From Pseudomonas fluvialis (GTDB lineage Bacteria; Pseudomonadota; Gammaproteobacteria; Pseudomonadales; Pseudomonadaceae): a stretch of DNA of 64,000 nt. The position numbers were made by a program, and so were the translations under genes. Below are positions 16,203 to 25,864 of the stretch, piece by piece (position 1 is the first letter of the stretch; every line of letters starts with the position of its first letter). The stretch lies in NCBI RefSeq assembly GCF_014207935.1, contig NZ_JACHLL010000003.1, positions 260,265-324,264 of the forward strand, read 5' to 3'. The notes beneath the pieces were generated by a model. That model did no database searches and had not been told where the DNA came from. It saw only the letters and a list, made by a program, of their open reading frames with translations.

Positions 16203-18860
16203 TCAGGCCAGACTCTTGCTCACCACCTCATAGACGTCCGGCGACAGCGCCGGCTCGGCCATGATCCGTTGCAGCTGTTCGCGCATCTGCGCCTGCCGCG
16301 CCGGCGCATATTTGCGCCAGCGGGTCAGCGGCGTCAGCAGGCGCGAGGCGATCTGTGGATTGAGGGCATTGAGGGTGATCACCTGATCGGCCAGGAAGCG
16401 GTAACCAGCACCATCGGCACAGTGGAAATTCACGGCATTCTGGTTGGCGAAGGCACCGATCAGCGAACGCACCTTGTTCGGGTTCTTCAGGCTGAAGGCT
16501 GGATGCGTCATCAGAGCCTGCACCCGCTCAAGACCACCCGGCCGACTGCAGCCGGCCTGGACACTGAACCACTGATCCATGACCAGCGGATCATCCTTGA
16601 ACTGCTCGGCAAACTGCGCCAGCACGCGCGACTTCTCGGCTTCATGGGACGAGTTGACCAGCACCGCCATGGCGTGCAAGCGCTCGGTCATATTGTCGGC
16701 ATTGGCAAACTGTTCCTCACACGCCGCCAACACCTCGGCATCGCCAAGGAGCATCAGGTAGGACAAGGCAATGTTCTGCAAGCCCCGGCGGGCAATCTGC
16801 TCGGCCGTGGCCGCATAGGGCTCGGCGCGCGAAGCCGCGCGGGCCTGCTGATAGCGCTGCAGCAACTGTGACTTGAGCGCCGTGGCCAGCTCCAGACGGG
16901 CAAACTCACGCGCCGAGTGAATGGCCTCGACATCCGCCACCTCGCTGATCTCGGTCAGGTAAGCCTCGCTGGGCAGCGCCAGCATTTCGGCGACCATGGC
17001 CGGGTCCAGCGCTTCATTGCCCAACACACTGCGCAGCGCATCGATCAGGCGCGGATCCAGCAGCAGCGAATCACCGCGCTGCGTTTGACCAACCAGCTCC
17101 TGCAGCACCTGAACCGCCAGCTGCTGCCCGGCCTCCCAGCGGTTGAAGCCGTCCGAATCGTACTGCATGAGGAACATCAGCTGATCGCGGCTATAGGGGA
17201 AATGCAGCTTGACCGGCGCCGAGAAGCCCCGCAGCAGTGACGGCAGCGGCTTATCGGCCAGATTGAGGAAGGTGAAGGCCTGCTCGCTCTCGGTGACCTG
17301 CAGGACTCGCACGATACCCACCGGCGCGCCCTCCCCCATCAGCTGCAACGGCAGTTCACGTCCCTGGCTATCCAGCAGCGCCAGCTCCACCGGAATGACA
17401 AAGGGCAGCTTCTCGCTCTGCCCCGGCGAGGCCGGGCAACTCTGGCGGAAAGCCAGGCGGTAGGTATTGGCCGCCGGGTCATAGCTCTCGCTGACCTCCA
17501 GGCGTGGCGTACCGGCCTGGCTGTACCAGCGCTTGAACTGGGTCAGGTCGACGCCGTTGGCATCTTCCATGGCATTGATGAAGTCATCGCAGGTCACAGC
17601 CTGACCGTCATGACGGTCGAAGTACAGGTCACTGCCCTGGCGGAACCCCTTGGCACCCAACAGGGTGCGCAGCATGCGCACCACTTCCGAACCCTTCTCA
17701 TAGACAGTCAGGGTGTAGAAGTTGGAAATCTCGATGAAGGATTCCGGGCGCACCGCGTGGGCCATGGGGCCGGCATCTTCGGCAAACTGGTTGGTGCGCA
17801 GGAAGGCCACATCCTCGATGCGCTTGACCGTGCGCGAATTCATGTCTGCCGAGAACTCGGCATCGCGGAACACGGTGAAGCCTTCCTTGAGCGACAGCTG
17901 GAACCAGTCACGGCAGGTCACCCGGTTGCCCGACCAGTTGTGAAAGTATTCGTGGGCCACCACCGCCTCGACCCGCTGGTGGGCGGCATCGGTGGCCGTC
18001 TCCGGATGCGCCAGCACGCAGCTGGAGTTGAAGATATTGAGGCCCTTGTTTTCCATGGCGCCCATGTTGAAGTCGTTGACCGCCACGATCATGAAGATGT
18101 CCAGGTCGTATTCGCGGCCGTAGACCTCCTCGTCCCACTTCATGGATTTCTTCAGGCTGTCCATGGCGTGCTGCAGCTTGCCGATATTTTCCGGCTCCAC
18201 ATAGATGCGCAGCGCCACCTCGCGCTGGCTCATGGTGGTGAAGCTGTCTTCCAGGCACCACAGGTCACCGGCCACCAGGGCAAACAGATAGGCCGGCTTC
18301 ATGAACGGGTCCTGCCAGGTCGCCCAGTGTCGGCCGCCTTCTTCCTCACCACTGGCAATCGGGTTGCCGTTGGACAGCAGCACCGGGTAGCGCTGCTTGT
18401 CGGCGCTGAGCGTGGTGGTGAACTTACTCATCACGTCCGGGCGGTCGAGGTAATAGGTGATCTTGCGGAAGCCCTCGGCCTCGCACTGGGTGCAGAACAT
18501 CTTGCCGGACTTGTACAGGCCTTCCAGCGCGGTATTGGCCTCCGGATGAATGCGCACCGTGCTGTCGATGACGAAGCTGGCCTGCGCCGGCTGCAGGGTC
18601 AGATGACTGTCATCCAGCTGATAGTCGCCAGCCGTCAGCTCGCGGTCATCGAGTTTCAGCGAGAGCAGTTCGAGCTGCTGGCCATCGAGCACCAGCGGCG
18701 GCAGATCAGTGCCACGCGCCGGATTGCGGCGCAGGATCAGCTGCGCGTGAACCAGGGTCTGGTCCTCGAACAGCTCGAAGGTCAGGTGAGTCTCGTCGAT
18801 CAGGTAGTCGGGCGCCTGATAGTCCTTGAGGAAAATGACTTTCGGTTGATCGTTGCGCAT
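16203..18860 (-). CDS. pepN: Aminopeptidase N (M1 zinc metallopeptidase)
   Basis: An 885-residue cytoplasmic enzyme that removes N-terminal amino acids from peptides. The exopeptidase motif GAMEN is at residues 267-271, the zinc site HEYFH at 303-307, and the third zinc ligand Glu at 326 (LKEGFTVF). Length and layout match E. coli-type PepN with its beta-sandwich and C-terminal superhelix. It lies 12 bp downstream of the DUF2797 gene on the same strand, in the order known from other Pseudomonas. No anomalies were seen. Confidence 0.97.
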   Translation of the reverse strand: MRNDQPKVIFLKDYQAPDYLIDETHLTFELFEDQTLVHAQLILRRNPARGTDLPPLVLDGQQLELLSLKLDDRELTAGDYQLDDSHLTLQPAQASFVIDSTVRIHPEANTALEGLYKSGKMFCTQCEAEGFRKITYYLDRPDVMSKFTTTLSADKQRYPVLLSNGNPIASGEEEGGRHWATWQDPFMKPAYLFALVAGDLWCLEDSFTTMSQREVALRIYVEPENIGKLQHAMDSLKKSMKWDEEVYGREYDLDIFMIVAVNDFNMGAMENKGLNIFNSSCVLAHPETATDAAHQRVEAVVAHEYFHNWSGNRVTCRDWFQLSLKEGFTVFRDAEFSADMNSRTVKRIEDVAFLRTNQFAEDAGPMAHAVRPESFIEISNFYTLTVYEKGSEVVRMLRTLLGAKGFRQGSDLYFDRHDGQAVTCDDFINAMEDANGVDLTQFKRWYSQAGTPRLEVSESYDPAANTYRLAFRQSCPASPGQSEKLPFVIPVELALLDSQGRELPLQLMGEGAPVGIVRVLQVTESEQAFTFLNLADKPLPSLLRGFSAPVKLHFPYSRDQLMFLMQYDSDGFNRWEAGQQLAVQVLQELVGQTQRGDSLLLDPRLIDALRSVLGNEALDPAMVAEMLALPSEAYLTEISEVADVEAIHSAREFARLELATALKSQLLQRYQQARAASRAEPYAATAEQIARRGLQNIALSYLMLLGDAEVLAACEEQFANADNMTERLHAMAVLVNSSHEAEKSRVLAQFAEQFKDDPLVMDQWFSVQAGCSRPGGLERVQALMTHPAFSLKNPNKVRSLIGAFANQNAVNFHCADGAGYRFLADQVITLNALNPQIASRLLTPLTRWRKYAPARQAQMREQLQRIMAEPALSPDVYEVVSKSLA

Positions 18861-18872
18861 GGCTTGTGGCCC

Positions 18873-19700
18873 TTACTGAGAAATGGCGACCTGGTAGGCC
18901 GTGAATTTACGAAGATTGATCACCCCGGTATCGAGCAGCAGGTACTGGCCCTTGATGCCCAGCAGCGTACCCTCGACCAATGGCGTTTTTTCCAGATCCA
19001 GACTGACGATCTTGGCCGGATAGGCCGTGACCGGATAGCGAATTTCTACCACCTCGGCGTTCGCCAGCGGCTGAATGGCCTGCAGGCCGAAACGCTGCTG
19101 CAGCGCCGACAGCCCCTCGGCACAATGCTCAAACAGCTGCTCACGCACCGCCGGCAGATCAACCGCCTCGGCGTCGCCCTTGAGCAGGGCACGCCAGTTG
19201 GTGCGATCAGCCACCTGACTGCGCAGCAGGTCTTCGACCAGACCGGACTGCTGCCGGGTGGCCACCCGCAGGATCGGCAGCGCCTGACTGGCGCCCTGAT
19301 CGATCCAGCGCGTCGGCACCTGGGTCGCCCGGGTAATGCCGACCTTCACCCCGGATGAATTGGCCAGGTAGACCACATGATCGGTCATGCAGAACTGCTC
19401 GCCCCAGCTCGGCTCGCGGCAGGTTCCTGCCTCGTAATGGCATTTTTCCGGGCTGACGATGCAGCTGTCACACTGCGCCAGCTTGGTAAAACAGGGATAG
19501 CAGTAGCCCTGAGAGAAGCTCTTTTTCGTCTTGCGCCCGCAGTGGGTACAGTGGATCGCCCCGAGATACTCGATACGCAGCGTCTGGCCGATCAGCGGAT
19601 TGACCTCGACCCGCTGCTCATCCAGACAGAACTGATAACTGACCGGCGCCGCCAGCTGCGCCGCCATCTTGCGCAGCGCGCCCTGGCCCAGCAACGCCAT
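18873..19700 (-). CDS. DUF2797 protein: zinc-ribbon plus GIY-YIG-like domain
   Basis: A 275-residue protein of the DUF2797 family, function unknown. Eight cysteines form two clusters: C51xxC54...C67xxC70 and C77xxC80...C87...C94, likely binding zinc. Immediately after comes VVYLANSSGVKVGIT (about 109-123) with a downstream Arg in TRWIDQG, which resembles the core of a GIY-YIG nuclease-like fold. The start overlaps the yeaC stop by one base, so the genes are coupled. A nucleic-acid role is inferred only from the domain pattern. Confidence 0.85.
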   Translation of the reverse strand: MALLGQGALRKMAAQLAAPVSYQFCLDEQRVEVNPLIGQTLRIEYLGAIHCTHCGRKTKKSFSQGYCYPCFTKLAQCDSCIVSPEKCHYEAGTCREPSWGEQFCMTDHVVYLANSSGVKVGITRATQVPTRWIDQGASQALPILRVATRQQSGLVEDLLRSQVADRTNWRALLKGDAEAVDLPAVREQLFEHCAEGLSALQQRFGLQAIQPLANAEVVEIRYPVTAYPAKIVSLDLEKTPLVEGTLLGIKGQYLLLDTGVINLRKFTAYQVAISQ

Positions 19701-19966
19701 CAGTGCAGGGTGTCCGCTTTGCTACTGAACAGGATGTTCGGCACTTCATGGGCCTTGGACTGACACTCCTGCGGCCCCATGTAGCCGGTGTGCTGATCTT
19801 CCGGCAGGTGTTTGAGCTCATAGGCAATCATCGCCTGCAGGCAGAGTTCCTTCTGCTCCTGGCTGAGCTTGCGCCCATCCGGCCATTTGCCGATTTCCAC
19901 CGCCAACTTGAAGCTCTCATAGACCTCGGCACTGATGGTGCTGGCCACTTCAGCAAAATTCGACAT
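19700..19966 (-). CDS. yeaC: YeaC family (DUF1315) small protein
   Basis: An 88-residue soluble protein with the DUF1315 pattern: IGKWPDGRKLSQEQKELCLQ and a C-terminal HLPEDQHTGYM segment. Its length is normal. The family is widespread in gammaproteobacteria with no assigned function. Its stop overlaps the DUF2797 start by one base and it is 38 bp after the rhomboid gene. Confidence 0.85.
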   Translation of the reverse strand: MSNFAEVASTISAEVYESFKLAVEIGKWPDGRKLSQEQKELCLQAMIAYELKHLPEDQHTGYMGPQECQSKAHEVPNILFSSKADTLH

Positions 19967-20004
19967 GGACTACTCCGCAACCGCGATTGAATATGCCGGG
20001 CATT

Positions 20005-20859
20005 CTACTGGCGCGAACGCGCCAGCGCACCGCCTAGCAGACCGGTGCCACACCCCGCCAGAAGACCCGCGACATGCGCCGCATTGGCAATGGCCGCCAG
20101 CTGCACCAGCTCGAAGATGCCGGTCATGCACACCAGCAGCCAGATCAGCATCATGCCGACCACCCCCGGCGGCAAGTGATAGAACGGATTGGGCGCCAGC
20201 TTCTGATAGATCCAGCAATGCCCGAGCAGGCCATAGAGCACACCGGAAAGGCCGCCGAACAGGCTTGGTCCGCTCCAGACGTACTGGCCGATATTGCTCA
20301 CCAGGCTGTAACTGAGCACCAGCATCAGCAGCACCAGGCCGCCCTGACGCCATTCGATGCGCCGCCCCAGCTCCCAGATCCACAGGCTGTTCATCGCCAG
20401 GTGCAGCACACCGAAATGCAGCAGCGCCGGCGACCACAGGCGCCACCACTGTCCCGCCGCCAGGCTGTCACTCAGCGGCACGAACAGCAGGTACTGCCCC
20501 TGCACGCGGAAATCCATGAAGTTCAGCCAGTGAACCACCGCCAGGTTCTCGCCGCCCCAGCTGAGCAAGGCAACCAACAGGGTTGCCGCCAGCAGGACCA
20601 GCGTCAGCGGCGCCGCACGCAACGTCTGCCAGAAACCCGGACGCCCGGCTGCGACTGGCACGGCCGGCAGCTCGGCACCCTGCGGGTAGCGCTGGTAGAG
20701 GCTGCGCACCTGTTCGGCCACCGCCTCATCCGTCACCCAGAGCAGTTGCTCGCCCGCCTCCTCGGTGACCCGATGGGGCAACTGCAGGCGCTGCAGCAAC
20801 TGCACGAACGCCGCCAGATCCTGCTCCACCGGCAGGCGCATGGCCAATACCGCACTCAT
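20005..20859 (-). CDS. Rhomboid family intramembrane serine protease (GlpG-like)
   Basis: A 284-residue protein with a short soluble N-terminal domain (1-80) and about six membrane helices. The catalytic dyad is complete: Ser205 in GLSG (203-206) and His262 in AHVAG; the oxyanion HxxxN motif is at His153-Asn157. It cleaves membrane-spanning proteins within or near the bilayer. It overlaps the preceding phosphoesterase gene by 4 bp (ATGA). Substrates cannot be predicted. Confidence 0.93.
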   Translation of the reverse strand: MSAVLAMRLPVEQDLAAFVQLLQRLQLPHRVTEEAGEQLLWVTDEAVAEQVRSLYQRYPQGAELPAVPVAAGRPGFWQTLRAAPLTLVLLAATLLVALLSWGGENLAVVHWLNFMDFRVQGQYLLFVPLSDSLAAGQWWRLWSPALLHFGVLHLAMNSLWIWELGRRIEWRQGGLVLLMLVLSYSLVSNIGQYVWSGPSLFGGLSGVLYGLLGHCWIYQKLAPNPFYHLPPGVVGMMLIWLLVCMTGIFELVQLAAIANAAHVAGLLAGCGTGLLGGALARSRQ

Positions 20860-21832
20860 GGCCGACGCTCCGGTCGCTCGACATCAACCCAGACGAACTT
20901 GCGCGGATCGAGCTGCGCTTCATCGTCCAGACGATAGGCCACCAGCTTGCCGTACTTGACCGCACTGTAGTCGAGGCAGGCCAGATTGGGCCGGATGGGC
21001 GTCGGCGTGCCGGCCCGCCAGTAGTGGCCAACGAACAACAGCGGCTCGCTGCGCCCATAGAGCAGCAGCCGGCTTTTCTGTTCGCTGGACAACGGGTGAC
21101 CGGCAATGCCCTCGGGCAAGGCATCGGGCTGAAACACCACATCCCCGTATGTCTGCGGCTCGTCATCGGCCTCCCAGAAGCGGGTGCGGAAGAACGCCCG
21201 GGTAATGCCGTCATGCCCGGTCAGGGTCAGGCCGTGGGGCAGGCGCAGATCGAGTCCGCGCAGCAGCCGCTCGCTGATCCGATGCTCCAGGCTGCCGTGC
21301 TCGCCAGCCTGTTGCACGAAATGCCGGTCGATGCGCGCATCGGCATGACGCGCCCGCAGGGCCTGCACCAGTTCCGGGTCCCAGCAGGCATGCACCAGGC
21401 GGAAACGCCCGGCGTCCAGCAGCAGTGGCAACTGATAGAACCAGTCGAGGCTGTCGCGCCACTCCTGCGGATGCTGCTCGAACTGCGTCAGGGTCTCGCG
21501 GATCATTCGCTCATGCCGTGGCGTGTGCTCGCGCACATACTGCTGCGTCGAACCCGCCAGCGCCGGAGTGGTCCAGGCCAGGGCATTGAACTCGTGATTG
21601 CCCATCAGGCACAGCGCGCTGCCGGCCTCGACCATGCGCCGGACGATCTCCAGCGCCTCGCGGATGCGCGGGCCACGGTCGATGATGTCGCCGACGAACA
21701 GCGCCATGCGCTGCGGGTGGCGCCAGACGCCAGCCTGCTGGCGGTAACCCAGCTGCTCCAGCAGGCGCGCCAGGGTCAGCGCACAACCATGCACATCGCC
21801 GATCAGGTCATAGCCACGCGAGGAGTCGAGCA

Positions 21833-21833
<1 letters not shown>
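20856..21833 (-). CDS. Calcineurin-like metallophosphoesterase (PrpE/ApaH-like)
   Basis: A 325-residue soluble phosphoesterase. The metal-binding motifs are in order: GDVHG (12-16), GDIIDRGP (about 48-55) and GNHE (about 78-81), with later His residues in LVHACWDPEL and LTGHDG. The family includes bis(5'-nucleosyl)-tetraphosphatases and serine/threonine phosphatases; the exact substrate is not clear. It is translationally coupled on both sides, overlapping the nadK stop by one base and the rhomboid start by four. Confidence 0.88.
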
Positions 21834-22720
<887 letters not shown>

Positions 22721-22861
22721 GACACTCCCTGAACGCCAGCCCCACGGGGCGCAAGCGCACCACTGAGGGCTGGCACAGCCGCCAGAGACGCGGCAACGAT
22801 GCCGTCGATTATGGGCTATTGCCGCAAGCCCGGGCAAACCGGGCTGCGCTATGCTGGCGCC

Positions 22862-23806
22862 ATGCACCCCTTTAACGAACTGGCCGATCTACCCCGCCGC
22901 CTGCAACAGCCGGCGCTACGCGACCTGGCCTGGACCCTGACCTCGCCGGCCCTGCTGTTGGGCGCGGGCATCGCCCAGCGCCATCCGCTGGCGGGCAGCC
23001 ACTGGGCTGATCACCCCGAACGCCTGGGCGCCTGGCTGACGCATCTCGACCAACAGCCGGAATCCCTGCTGCAATGGCTGCAAAGCAGTCACAACCAGCG
23101 CCTCGGCCATTACTACGAGCGGCTCTGGCAGTTCGCCCTGCAGCGGGCACCTGGCATTCGCCTGCTGGCAGCCAACCTGCCGATTCGCCAGGGCCAGCGG
23201 ACTCTGGGCGAGCTGGATCTGCTGCTGGAGGACCGCGACGGCGTGCACCATCTGGAGCTGGCGGTAAAGTTCTACCTCGGCTGCCCACCCCTGACCGAAC
23301 AATGGCAACGCTGGATCGGCCCGGGCCGGGAGGACCGCCTGGACCGCAAGCTGAATCACCTGCGTCAACATCAGCTGCAGCTGGCGCAATCGAGTGCCGC
23401 ACGCAAACTGCTGCTGGGTCTGGCCGGCGCCCCAGTCAATGCTGCCGCCTGGCTGGGCGGCTATCTGTTCCAGCCCTGGCCGGAGCCGGCGACAGCACCC
23501 GCTGGAGCCAACCCCCAGGGGCTGGGTGGCGACTGGCTGCCTCGAGCGCTACTGGAAGACTATCTAAAGCAGAATGCCGACTACCGTTGGGTCGCGCTGG
23601 AGCGTCTGCAATGGTTGGCGCCGGCCGACCGCAGCAACGAGTCCTGCCACCCCATCAGCAACCTGCCAGGCTGGTGGGATGCCAGGCCGCAGCAGCCACC
23701 CCGTCCGCAATTGATTGCCCTGCTGAAGGCAATGCCCGATGGCCGCTGGCAGGAAGTGCGGCGCAGCTTTATCTGCGCCGATGACTGGGTATCCGCAGGC
23801 TGCTAG
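22862..23806 (+). CDS. DUF1853 family protein
   Basis: A 314-residue soluble protein of the DUF1853 family, found in gammaproteobacteria next to nadK. Recognisable segments are LGHYYERLWQFALQ, LGELDLLLEDRDG and HHLELAVKFYLG; the spaced Asp/Glu and Lys residues resemble the core of the PD-(D/E)XK nuclease fold, although this family has no proven activity. The ATG at 22862 gives MHPFNELADLP; an earlier in-frame ATG at 22799 is less likely. Its stop codon overlaps that of the convergent gene (shared CTAG at 23803-23806). Confidence 0.85.
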   Translation: MHPFNELADLPRRLQQPALRDLAWTLTSPALLLGAGIAQRHPLAGSHWADHPERLGAWLTHLDQQPESLLQWLQSSHNQRLGHYYERLWQFALQRAPGIRLLAANLPIRQGQRTLGELDLLLEDRDGVHHLELAVKFYLGCPPLTEQWQRWIGPGREDRLDRKLNHLRQHQLQLAQSSAARKLLLGLAGAPVNAAAWLGGYLFQPWPEPATAPAGANPQGLGGDWLPRALLEDYLKQNADYRWVALERLQWLAPADRSNESCHPISNLPGWWDARPQQPPRPQLIALLKAMPDGRWQEVRRSFICADDWVSAGC

Positions 23807-24912
23807 CCACTGCGCTCGGTGCGCCCACCAGAACGGGCCAGGTAGCCTGAACCGGTCTCGCACAGCAGGCCATCGCGCTGTACCGCCGGCAGGGCATCCA
23901 CGCCATCGCGCAAGGCATAGGCACTGAACCCCAGTTCGCTGAGCAGGAATACTGCGCTGGCACTGCGCTTGCCGCTGTCGCAGTAACACAGGTAGGTACG
24001 CTGCGGATCGAGCAGACGCGCCTTGAGTCGCAGCAGGTGCAGCGGCATGTTCAGCGCCTGCAGGGCATGGGCCCGCTCGTATTCCTCCTGCTGACGCACA
24101 TCCAGCCACTGCGCGCCTTCGCCGAGCAGGCGTGCGCCTTCGCCGAGGGACACCTCATGCACCACCGGTGCCTTGAGCAAGGCCAGGAAGTCGTCACGGT
24201 CCAGCCGCAGTACCACGCCATCCTCCAGCATGGTCACGCTGGCATTGCGTGGCCGATCGGCAAGCAGTGCCTCCTCGCCGAAACAGGCGCCCACCTCCAA
24301 CTCGGCCAGCACCTGCTGCGCCGAGCCTTCATCACGCATCACTTCGGCACGGCCGCTCTTGAGGAAGTAGCAGCAGTCCCCCAGTTCGCCCTGGCTGATG
24401 ATGCGCTGATCAGCCTGTACGCTGAGCGACTGCATGCGCTGAAACATGCTGCGCACATTGCCCGGCGGCACCTTGTTGAACAGCGGATTGGCCAGCAGCG
24501 CCTCCAGCCATTCGACATCCTCGCCGGTATCCTGCAGCTCCAGCAGCAGGTCCTGATAGGACAGGCGCCAGGTCAGCAGGCGGTTGAACGTGGCACTGTC
24601 CAGCGCCAGCACGCTGATATCGCTCAGCGCCACCGCCTCATGCAGACGGGGCAAGGTCGGCGACAACGGATGGCAGCTTTCAGGCGAACCGGCCTGGAGC
24701 ACCAGTTCGGCACCTTGCCCATCACGCAGCAGCAACTCGCCACTGAGCAGGTAATAGGTCAGTGCCGTCTGTTCGCCCAGCGCGAACAGGCGCTGGCCGG
24801 CCAGCAGCAACTGCGGCACCAGTTGCGGACGCAGCTCACGCCACTGCAATTCCGACAGCACATTGAGCGGCGTCAGACTGCGCAATTGTTCAGGACTCAG
24901 AGGATGACTCAT
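23803..24912 (-). CDS. Cyclic nucleotide-binding plus rhodanese domain protein
   Basis: A 369-residue soluble protein. Residues about 25-130 look like a weak first cNMP-binding barrel, about 140-255 a second one with phosphate-binding-cassette-like FGEEALLADRPRNAS, and about 265-350 a rhodanese domain with the active-site loop CYCDSGKRS. The combination suggests a regulated sulfurtransferase or redox sensor; ligand and partner are unknown. No DNA-binding helix-turn-helix was seen, so it is not a Crp-type regulator. The start ATG lies 7 bp after the PLP-enzyme gene. It is convergent with DUF1853, and their stop codons overlap. Confidence 0.85.
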   Translation of the reverse strand: MSHPLSPEQLRSLTPLNVLSELQWRELRPQLVPQLLLAGQRLFALGEQTALTYYLLSGELLLRDGQGAELVLQAGSPESCHPLSPTLPRLHEAVALSDISVLALDSATFNRLLTWRLSYQDLLLELQDTGEDVEWLEALLANPLFNKVPPGNVRSMFQRMQSLSVQADQRIISQGELGDCCYFLKSGRAEVMRDEGSAQQVLAELEVGACFGEEALLADRPRNASVTMLEDGVVLRLDRDDFLALLKAPVVHEVSLGEGARLLGEGAQWLDVRQQEEYERAHALQALNMPLHLLRLKARLLDPQRTYLCYCDSGKRSASAVFLLSELGFSAYALRDGVDALPAVQRDGLLCETGSGYLARSGGRTERSG

Positions 24913-24919
24913 GGCTGCG

Positions 24920-25864
24920 CTAACTCCGCACACTCGAAAATTCATCTGGGCCAACGGGGCGATACCCCTGCAGACCACCACCGTGCAGCAGGACCACACG
25001 GCTACCGGCAGCAAGGTAACCGCCGGCCACCTGCTGCTGCAACGCCAGCAGCATTTTGCTGCTGTAGATCGGCTCGAATTGCACGCAGCTCTGCACTTCA
25101 CAGTCCTGCATGAAATCCAGCAGTGCCTGATCGAAACGACCAAAACCGGCTCCGCAGGCTTCCAGCAATCGGTACTGGCGACGCTCAACCCGCGCGGTCT
25201 GCAAGAGCGCTTCGATCTGCTCACCCACACCATAGCGCGCCGGCACCGCCAGCGCGCCAACCAGTTCACGTCCTGCCGGCATGGCCAGCTGCAAACCGAC
25301 CAGCGTGGTGCCGCTGCCCACCGCCAGCCATAGCTGCTGATAATCGCTCCAGCCGAGGTCGGCCAACTGGCTGTCGATCATATCAACAATGGCGGCACAG
25401 CCCTCGGTCCCGAGCAGGCCGCCACCGCCCTCAGGCACGGGGTGATAACCCGAATAGCGCTGCAGCCAGGGCAGCCAGAACGATGCCTGATGCCGCTGCC
25501 GGTACTCGCCGTAACCGAGCCAGTGCAGCTGCATGCCCATGGCCTGCAGGTCAGCCACAGTGACCGTGTCCTGCAGCTCGCCGCGTAGCAGGCCGACGGT
25601 AGCGAAACCGAAGCGTTGCCCGGCAGCCGCCAGGGCATGCAGATGATTGGAATGGGCGCCGCCGACACTGATCAGCCCCGGCGATCCACTCGCCTCGGCA
25701 ACTCGCAGGTGACCCTTGAGCTTGAACCACTTGTTGCCACTGAGCAGCGGATCGAGCAGTTCCAGACGCAGGATCGCCGCCTCGACGCCGGCGGCCTCAA
25801 GCCAGGAAAGATGCAAGGGTTGCAAGGGCGCGCGTGGCGCCCACTGATGCCAGGCCGAGGTCAC
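24920..25864 (-). CDS. PLP-dependent enzyme, D-cysteine desulfhydrase / ACC deaminase family
   Basis: A 314-residue fold-type II PLP enzyme. The PLP lysine is in SGNKWFKLKG, followed by GGAHSNHLHALA, and the glycine-rich phosphate site is AVGSGTTLVG. The family includes D-cysteine desulfhydrase and ACC deaminase; D-cysteine or another D-amino acid is the more common substrate in Pseudomonas relatives of this length. The start is GTG directly after the stop of the upstream gene (TGA then GTG). It sits upstream of a rhodanese-containing gene, which fits sulfur chemistry. Confidence 0.87.
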   Translation of the reverse strand: MTSAWHQWAPRAPLQPLHLSWLEAAGVEAAILRLELLDPLLSGNKWFKLKGHLRVAEASGSPGLISVGGAHSNHLHALAAAGQRFGFATVGLLRGELQDTVTVADLQAMGMQLHWLGYGEYRQRHQASFWLPWLQRYSGYHPVPEGGGGLLGTEGCAAIVDMIDSQLADLGWSDYQQLWLAVGSGTTLVGLQLAMPAGRELVGALAVPARYGVGEQIEALLQTARVERRQYRLLEACGAGFGRFDQALLDFMQDCEVQSCVQFEPIYSSKMLLALQQQVAGGYLAAGSRVVLLHGGGLQGYRPVGPDEFSSVRS

